Part shown: piece by piece, positions 56,486 to 64,000 of the stretch | Layout of the letters: every line of letters begins with the position of its first letter | Numbering within the stretch: position 1 is the stretch's first letter | NCBI GenBank assembly: GCA_964030785.1 | Contig: OZ034968.1 | Location: 23,157,186 to 23,221,185, forward strand | Direction: 5' to 3' | Length of the DNA stretch: 64,000 bases | Source of the DNA: Siderastrea siderea | Taxonomy: Eukaryota; Cnidaria; Anthozoa; Scleractinia; Rhizangiidae | Program-made: the position numbers and the translations under genes | Notes under the pieces: generated by a model | What the model was told of the DNA's origin: nothing | Databases searched by the model: none | What the model saw: only the letters and a program-made list of their open reading frames with translations

Positions 56486-58104
56486 TGTCATGAAATCCAC
56501 TCCAAGGACGTGTGTTGTACTTTTGAGGAAACCTGTGTATCATATAAACTTTCTACACCGAATGTGTCCGATTATTTACATCCAGTGATGAGTATTCCTG
56601 CTGAAAGACTCGATAGAAGACTGAACTGCCAAAGAGCGGTACCAGAACATTTTCCTATTACATAGGATCATGTAGGATGATGGACTCGTCTGTAAACCAA
56701 TGCAGAATCATCAGGCAATGAGGTTTTATCATCAGACAATGTGATTTGACGACAGGATGGTTTTATTCGCACGATTTCGAGAAATATATGGGTTTTTTGG
56801 AATACCTTGGAGAAATTACTTTCCCCTAGGACAAGCCAAGGACCTGTAAAAAAGCTAGGTAAGTAAAGCCAGGCTATGTTTGGAAGAATTGTCAGTATAA
56901 CTAAGTGTAACAGTCCATCTACTAAGTTGTTTGAGTGCAAACTAGCTTTATAGTATTGTATATTTACCTTTCAAATAAAGCAAGATTGGTTTCTTGTACT
57001 GATTTTGTAGTTCTGTGGCAGTTTAACAGTCTCAAGTAGAGTTTAAAAGCAAAGTTACTGTTTCTCACAGATTTTATAATAAAGTAGGCCTGACCAAATC
57101 AAGTTGAAGTGTTTAAACACAAATAAAGCTATGATGGCTGTTAAATTATTACTTTTGACAATATGTGAGTTATGTGAAGGTGTGACTGCAAATGGGTCTT
57201 AAAAGCCCCTAAAAAATAAATGGGCCAAATTTTTCTCAATTGATTTGGATTCTACTTACGTTGGGGTAACTCCTGATAGAAGAATCAATTTTAGCTAGTT
57301 TGGCAGTTAAAAAAATATAAAGATGTGAACTTTGGCAAATTCACTTCAAAATCTGGCCAAAACTAGTGCCAGACCCCAGACTGCCAGATCCCTCTATGCC
57401 AAATCCCTACATATGATCTGAAAGAGTATTTATACATGTAGTAGAAACACACCATACCATTAATGAGTCCAAAGGATTTTTAGTTTTGTTTTTATTGAAC
57501 TCTAAACCTACTCCTTAAAAAACAAGATTTTCAGTGAATTGAAGGCCCCAGATGGGACCCCCCGGAAACTTTTCAGCCAAAAGCTAGAAAACAAAACCAA
57601 ATTGGCTTTTGGAATATCTCATCAAGGCTAACTTCTGCAGCAAATTTCATCAAAATCGGTTGACCCCCATTTCCAACCTCTGGAACACTTTCTTAGGCAA
57701 TGACACTTAAACAGCTACACAATACATGTAAGTAACAAGTTTTCAATTATCCTTCTGTTATTTTCTCTTTCATCTTCATCCACTTTATGTGCAATTCCTC
57801 TCTGCAAGGCTAATTTGCAATACATTACAATGCTAGAAAATCTAACAATTGCCAGTTATCTGTAGTACTCAGCATTGTAGAATACATCACTTGAACCTCT
57901 TTTAATTAAAGATTCAACAGTGGTGGCTGTGACTATTTTGGTAGGCAACATTATTGTTCTATTGTTTTATGTTTTGTTAAGTTCTAGGGACAAAACTTTT
58001 CTGTTTAACCAAGAACTTAAAGTAGTTATTAAACTAAAAATTTAATCTACCAAGATAGAGAATTGTTCAATATCTCAGTACGTATGACATTTTAGTGTAC
58101 TTAC

Positions 58105-60790
58105 TCTTCACACTTGGTGCTGTCTTTTAGGCCAGGAATTCTTTTCAGAAACACCTTAATAAGGGTAACAAAGTTGCTTGTTTTCAAATTGTTCCCAACT
58201 GAAAAGAATCAGTAAAGGATTATTGTGTAAAGTATTTTACACTGGTAGAGCTTTCACATTCAAAAGGATGCAGTAGCATGTACAACTTGTGCACTGATAC
58301 TTGTCAGCTGACACATGCATCACATCTATTATGAGACTGAAAAATTACCAATAATGCCTGAGGTTGAGCAACATGATGATGATAAGGATCATAAAAGAGA
58401 CCAGGATGACCCAAAGACTTCCGAAGACTCCCAAAAGTACTGTCCAGACATTACAGAATTGATCTTTTTTGGAAATTTTGTAACGATTTTTAACAATTCT
58501 TGTAGGCAATCCTTGGTTTCTAACAAAGTGCTCACTGGGGCATTTGACTTTGACAAATTAGACCCATAAACTAGTAGGAGAGTTCAAAAGCACATAATAA
58601 CTCCAATTGTATTTATTGCATTTACCAAGCTTTTGGCAGATTGGCTCTGTAGCTTCCTCCAACAACCTGGCATCAGCACTGTTTAGATAAAACAAAAGCA
58701 TCAGTGTTTAATTTTAACTCAATCGCATATGGAAATGCTTTAGACTTAAAGCAACGTCCCACCCCCACACCAGCCTAGTATACTGAACCTGAGCCATGGA
58801 ATTAAATTGCATTTAGACTCACAAAATGAACTTTTAGCAATGCAAATATTGAATACAGATGGATCCCTCTGGGAGCAGTCAGGATTGAACCCTACCAGGC
58901 AAGGGAAGTGATCCTTGCACATACAGCTGTAGATCTACATGTACCAGATAATCTGGAAATCAAACTCAATCAAACATGACAGTTCAACTAAGGTTGGCTG
59001 TCTGGCATTACTTAGGTCGCAAGAAAATCTGCCTCTCAAACACAATCCAAGGTTTGAATTTTAATTTTTTTTTTCTGATTGGTCAAATAGAGATGAACTG
59101 AAATCTGCACCTAAACTTTGTCATTTCTGGACCCAGTTGTTCAAAGTATTAACCAACCCAATTAAGCATCAATTTTGAATTCAGTTTGATGGCTAAACCA
59201 TCTTGATTCCTACTATAAAATAATTCTTTTCCCCCTATACATGTTGTATTTACACTCAGGCTACTTCCAAACTGTGATGCTTTTCTGAGTGAAGCGAGAG
59301 GAAAAGACTGTTTGAGAGCCTTTGGCTTAGCAAAAACACAGTATGTCATGACATATAGGCAAAGGTTACTACTGGGCACCATCACCAGAGATCACTTGAA
59401 GAAGTGGCTTTAACAAATATGTGGCTGAAATCAGAATAATTAATGTTGTTGAAATTGAAAACGAAAGCATAACAGGGTGATTATTTAGTAGTGGGAGGTT
59501 TGGTTCATAAAAAATGTCATGAAATGATGTTCTCAAACTTATTAATAATTCATAAAGAGAAAACAAAGGAAATCACTACCGTGACGGTGGTTTGGATACT
59601 GGATTTCTCCACCTCGAAGTCAGTCAAAAAACTCGGCTGCACCTCGTTTTTTCAACCCACTTCTCAGGGTTTGGATACCCTGATGAAAACTCTTTCTCGT
59701 GTTTGATATATTACATCTAAGTGAGTTGATGTGAAAGCCACTTTGGATTCATGTTTCAACTGTATTTAAACTTTACAATGAAAACTGTTTTGTCTCTAAT
59801 CTTGAACTTCATTATAAAAACTTGCACAGTCATGTATGAACAGCTTCTAAACTTGTATTTCTACAGTTAACAAGAGAAACAGAAACCCTGGTTAATTTTT
59901 ATATCCTGTATTAGCAAAAATTGGCTGTTGAGCAGCTGGGTACAGAATATAAACATACTGGTCAGTCATACCTGATTTCAAACTGCTATAAAACTAAACC
60001 CAGTGACTGTAGTTTGATTATGATCAATAAGACAACCGAACTCACATCTGTGTTTGATTTTGTCTGAGTGTCCCATGCCACCAAACTCATTCTGATGACA
60101 GACTTCCATTTTATTTGATTGAAATTTTGTTCAATATTGTTACTGTGGCCAGGAATGAATTCATTCCAGCTGGTAGAGTAGAAAACTGACCAGGTATTGC
60201 CAGCATAAAACTCATGTAGGAAAGAAAGCGGACTGTATAAAACATGTATTAACTCGCCCTGTGCCGAAGTGAAAGTGATTTCATATAAACACACTATCAT
60301 GCATCTAAAACACAGTAACTGTTAGTAATGAGCTGTAACAGCAGGAAACTATCCTGAATGACCGTCACAAGTTCAAAAGAACTCAGTCGCATAAAAATAA
60401 AAGCTTAAAGAGATGTATGACGCGACGCATATACTTTATACTAAAATACGGGTGACATTAATTACAGGAATCGCGTACGACGGCTAACCTTGGGAATGAC
60501 ATTTAGGAAACAAATAAAACCATAAAATAAAATGCCCACTACTTACACAAAGGTGACAAAATCATCAGTTTTGACTAATAAATATTCTCATATAAGTTTT
60601 ATGCACAAATATGAAGCCTTAGCTTAATTGTTTCTAACGTTTTAACGAACCTGTTATACGGAGCTTGGAATGAGAACGCTAGGATATCCTCCCAGAATTC
60701 GTCGTCTTCCCCGACAGCTGTATCACCAGTAAACTTCTGGAGGACAGGGTTATGTTGTAGGTCGCTAATTGATGAGGGTTTAGCCCCCAT
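58105..60790 (-). CDS. DYM: Dymeclin, first three coding exons
   Basis: Exon 1 (60651-60790) reads MGAKPSSISDLQHNPVLQKF...EDDEFWEDILAFSFQAPYN, the dymeclin N-terminus (Gly2 is an N-myristoylation site). Exon 2 (58626-58678) adds SADARLLEEATEPICQKL. Exon 3 (58105-58198) adds VGNNLKTSNFVTLIKVFLKR...DSTKCE. Phases (2, 1, 2) and AG/GT borders agree at every join (AACAG|gttcgt, GCTTG|gtaaat, GAAGA|gtaagt). Dymeclin is a Golgi-associated protein of the secretory pathway; loss in humans causes Dyggve-Melchior-Clausen dysplasia. These exons cover about the first 95 residues of a roughly 650-700-residue protein. The next exon was not found and may lie beyond the long-TIR element. No stops or frameshifts. 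Confidence 0.92.
58679..60650. other. Dymeclin intron 1, no other gene seen
   Basis: About 2 kb, AT-rich. ORFs at 59149-60300 in both strands show no protein character. Confidence 0.6.
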
Positions 60791-61246
60791 TTTCAGCCAA
60801 AACTGTACCTAAAGTCCAATCGTGTAAAGCTGCATTTTACTGAAGCTTCTTTCGCTGGCAAAGTGCCACGAATTCTCCAAAGGAAATCCGCTGACATAGA
60901 CTCACGTAAACCACACGCGCATACCAGAAATACCACATTCCGACCTTGACTGAAAGTTGTCTCGTCTTGTATAGGTTGAAAATTGAGAGAAAAGGCTTAA
61001 ATTCTGTTTAAAGACTCTATTAATAATGAATTTAGACAAATAACAAAAAGAGGATAAAAATTTCAGGTGGAATATCTAATATTTAAGTTTACAGTGCCGT
61101 CACGCAACAATTTTTGTGGTGTGACGAACCACAGCTTGCTATCCTGGGTGTACTGTGGCGGGGAGAGCACATGATGACGGTGCTTGTTTTGGATTTGGAG
61201 GGTTTCGTTCGCTGCTATGTATGAATGAAACTACTCCGAAAAATAG
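60791..61246. promoter_or_regulatory. Putative bidirectional promoter between DYM and a divergent exon
   Basis: The 456 bases separate the dymeclin ATG (minus) from a plus-strand ATG at 61247. Head-to-head spacing suggests a shared promoter. No TATA box or defined site is supported. Confidence 0.4.
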
Positions 61247-61324
61247 ATGGGAAACAAGCAGGCTTCTCAACAGGAATCAGTACAACGATCTCCACACCAC
61301 AAAAGCCTTTCGAGATTGTTTGAG
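61247..61324 (+). CDS. Possible first coding exon of a divergent gene (MGNKQAS...)
   Basis: ATG at 61247 in good context ('agATGG'), 26 codons (MGNKQASQQESVQRSPHHKS, then LSRLFE) and an exact donor (GAG|gtaatt). Gly2-Asn-Lys-x-x-Ser-like start would be an N-myristoylation signal. A tiny upstream ORF (ATGTATGAATGA) precedes it. Family not recognised; later exons were not found. Confidence 0.4.
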
Positions 61325-61552
61325 GTAATTATACTTTAGAAAAAGTAAGCTTTTAATAAGTTACTTGTCGACGTCTGACATAAACTTAAGCTTAAGCTTA
61401 TTTTATAAGGTTTTGAGTGCTGGAATGTTGGGGAGCTTGTCAAGCTTAAATTTAAGCTTATGTCATTCTTGGTTTCTTCCGACGCAATTGTTGTATTTCG
61501 TTTCGAAATATTGGCAAATAATGAAAAATGGCGTTTCAATAGCGCCATTTTG

Positions 61553-62772
61553 GCGCTGTCACAGTGATTTGGGTATCCCCGTGTTTTGGGTATCCCCATA
61601 CCCAAATCCCTAGTGAAATGGGTATCCCCTCCAAATATGGCTGCCTTGTTTTCGGTATCCCCGGGTACTCTCCCGGGATACCCAAAACCCTAGTGATTTG
61701 GATACCCCCTCTCAAATGCGAGTGGAATTTCGCGAACATCTTTTAAAATTCCATTAATTGCCAAGCAATATGGGTCTTGGGTCCTCAAAGGCATTTTTGC
61801 CTCTCGGCATTTCGTCCCTACGCAAGGAAATTGAACCGATGTGCCTCGCGTTGCTCTGCATCAAAAGTTTCCCATGTGTGATCAGTGTGCAAACGGACGT
61901 AAAGCTTTCAGGATGAGCTTAACACTGTATGTAAAACCGATAGAAGAAAAACCAAAACAAGTTTGCTAAGCCTTTGAGTTTCGCGTCAGTCAACTGAGTC
62001 AACCTCTGGATATTGCGTGACAATTTGCGGATTATAGCAAACACTGGGACCTGTTTGCGCAATGCATGGCATGTTTTTAGAAACCCGGGCATGCAAAAAA
62101 CTGTAGTTTTGCCATTACAAATGTGTATTGCAAGGTTTTCGTGTTTTCTTCAGCAGGCAGTAACAGGATACAGATCGATCTACTGTACTGCAGTTTTAAA
62201 CCCATTCGTGTTTGTGACTGTCGATCTACTGTACTGCAGTTTTAAACCCGTTCGTGTTTGTGACTGTTTCAGTGTTTACCTTCCGACCCAGTGAAAGACC
62301 AGACAAAACTGAAGACCGTGAGGAGCAGGAGACGGCTGTTATTTGTTTCAAAAAATATCCTCATCAAGAATCATTAGGGCTGGCTTCTACTTGAACGCTT
62401 ACGATCGTGTGGTATCCCTCGCGTTTGTTTTGAAGCAAGCGGTTCACTGTCTGCGATCGTGTAATTCATGTTCGCCCATTTATTAAGATATTATAAGCGG
62501 CTGGCGGTCAACTAAAGGCACTAACAAACCAATCTTTATATCAAGAATTACTTTACTTTCGACTATATTTCAGGACATTGCCCCGAATTTAATAATAAAA
62601 ACATTTGTATTAAATAATGGAGATAAACAACAGAATGACCTCGCTTCTTCCAGTCTTTCGTCAGTGTAAGAATCAGTGTTTTGGGTATCCCTACCCGGGA
62701 TACCCATTTCACTAGGGATTTAGGTATGGGGATACCCAAAACATGGGGATACCCAAATCACTGTGACAGCGC
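61553..62772. mobile_element. 1.2-kb TIR element with 'gggtatccc' terminal repeats
   Basis: The left end GCGCTGTCACAGTGATTTGG and the right end are inverted over about 75 bases ('gtatccccgtgttttgggtatcccc', 'aaatccctagtgaaatgggtatccc'), with a further internal set near 61650-61710. No clear target duplication beyond the terminal GCGC. The interior has no transposase and contains a 46-bp tandem duplication. Confidence 0.85.
62175..62266. repeat. Two tandem copies of a 46-bp unit
   Basis: 'tcgatctactgtactgcagt' and on to 'tttgtgactg' occurs at 62175-62220 and 62221-62266 with one difference. Confidence 0.92.
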
Positions 62773-64000
62773 ATCACCCATCAAAAAACGGGGGGGGGGG
62801 GGGGGGGGGGCTTACTGGAATAGGTTTTGGGTGGGAGGTTTTAGAAAAAGTTATTAGGTGGCCATCGTGCATATATGCACGTCGTGCCAACTCATAAAAT
62901 GGAAGTTGCATTGATTTTGCATTCCTTTCGACGTTCGTCGGTCATCGTCGTCCGTCACTGGAACTCAGTCCTCTTGCTATCATGCGGCGAACAGAGACAA
63001 CTGCACATAAAGCTTGCTGAATGAGAATTGAATGGTATTGCTGTTATAAATTTTCCATCTATGATCGCAGAAAATTTCAGGGAATTTATTGCTGAGCTAC
63101 ATTACAATTGCTGCAGAGATGTTAAGTCATGTTTTAAAAGGGAATACAGTGAAAGATCGTGACAGTACACGAAGGGCTAATTGTGCCAAGCAGGTCACCG
63201 AAGGCCACTGTTAAAAGTCTGTTTTACTTGTGTTTCTCAAGTAGTGGTGGTTACGAAAAAATTAATGCTAGAGAGGAGTTTAATTTCGTTGTTTTGAGTA
63301 CTGCTGCGTATGGAAGTTAAGTAAAGGTAAGCGTTTAAATGTTTATGTCGCTGTTTTTGAGGACATTTGGTTTGGTAAGGGTCAGCGTTTACACAGGTTA
63401 GTGATTGCTTAATTCCTTACATACTGGAAGTGCAAATTGTCCATAACAGGTCACCGGAAACCAAGAACTACTCAAGTTTTTGTTTTCCTTAGGAAAAGGG
63501 GTGGTGGGGGGAGAGACTATGGGCCGCCTGTAAATTCTTCAGAAATTCTTGTTTCTTTGTTTGTTCGACTTATACCTCCTATAATACAACTGTTTCTATG
63601 CAAACCAGGTTGTGTTATTTTCCCCATTAGTTAATTAGAAATTTATTCAGTTCCCTATAACTAATTTAAAATCACTGCTGATATCTTTAAAGCTCTCGTG
63701 CATTTGCAATATTCCACCCTGGTCCAAAAACGTCTCAAAAATAGATACCCCGTTCTAGATCAGGAGTCCCAAAATCATGACCCCGTTGGGTGGCACATAC
63801 CCGCCCTCACTCTCAGTGGGGACAAATGAACTGTTCAAATATATGAAGCAGTACAGTTGAAAATGAAGTTGATTTCTTTTACCTGCATACTTATGAAAGT
63901 AATTCAGGCCAAACAACAGCTTGAAAAAGTCTCACAACTCTTGGTATTTTTCTAGAGAAGTCCTCTTAAGGACGTTCGCGCTAATTGTTTCTGCGCATCC
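62773..64000. other. No gene seen; G run and a dispersed-repeat tail
   Basis: An 18-20-base G run is at 62790-62810. About 63710-63830 ('ataccccgttctagatcagg', 'atgaccccgttgggtggcac') looks like a dispersed repeat end, inferred from style only. Confidence 0.4.

Larger units (their letters stand above)
53119..57706. mobile_element. 4.6-kb long-terminal-inverted-repeat element flanked by TTAA
   Basis: The left arm 53119-54352 and right arm 56486-57706 are inverted repeats of about 1.2 kb, similar over almost all their length with scattered substitutions and small indels. The outer ends read GTGTCATTG.CT.AGAAAGT, with TTAA at 53115-53118 and 57707-57710. The 2.1-kb centre has no intact transposase. 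TTAA duplication is known for piggyBac and Kolobok-type elements, but the termini do not settle it. It lies downstream of dymeclin exon 3 on the minus strand, probably within the next intron. Confidence 0.85.

Overview
The window is AT-rich animal nuclear DNA. Short spliced exons with GT/AG borders, intronless small genes, a class A GPCR, 5S rRNA genes, histone-type 3' stem-loops and a dense load of Penelope-like and inverted-repeat DNA elements point to a metazoan. The style of the genes and repeats fits an anthozoan cnidarian such as a coral, but that is inference. There are no bacterial operons.

Layout. 1-7.1 kb: a pogo/Tigger-type transposase fragment at the edge, a TA-flanked MITE, then a 4.4-kb insertion made of two head-to-head, 5'-truncated Penelope-like retroelements (RT plus GIY-YIG), one of them split by a 1.6-kb DNA transposon. 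7.1-17.8 kb: mostly repeats (tRNA-like relics, a CT-rich tract, MITEs, copy A of a 2.5-kb dispersed repeat) and one small membrane-protein ORF. 19.4-23.4 kb (minus): a five-exon, transposase-like gene of the DUF7869 type with frame-compatible splice sites. 27-40 kb: a cluster of small genes: a KEN-box protein 5' exon, two paralogous helical mini-proteins that end in histone-type stem-loops, a membrane-tethered Frizzled-CRD protein, a tandemly duplicated Cys-rich mini-gene, and small hypothetical proteins. 40-46 kb: a two-exon hypothetical, a small-Maf-like bZIP gene and an intronless class A GPCR. The GPCR is followed by a nearly perfect 580-bp palindrome. 43.5-49.4 kb: remnants of a 5S rDNA array (two forward copies, one partial unit, one inverted diverged copy). 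50.1-52.7 kb: copy B of the dispersed repeat, inverted. 53-61 kb: the 5' end of the dymeclin gene (three coding exons, minus), with a 4.6-kb long-TIR element flanked by TTAA next to it, and a possible divergent gene starting from the same promoter region. 61.5-64 kb: a 1.2-kb TIR element and unannotated repeats.

How things relate. The genes are independent eukaryotic transcription units. The main shared themes are histone-like mRNA 3' ends on two paralogous mini-genes, a duplicated unit whose polyadenylation region also serves the Frizzled-CRD gene, and many inverted repeats able to form long dsRNA. Identities come from recognised motifs and splice-consistent joins; no database search was possible.
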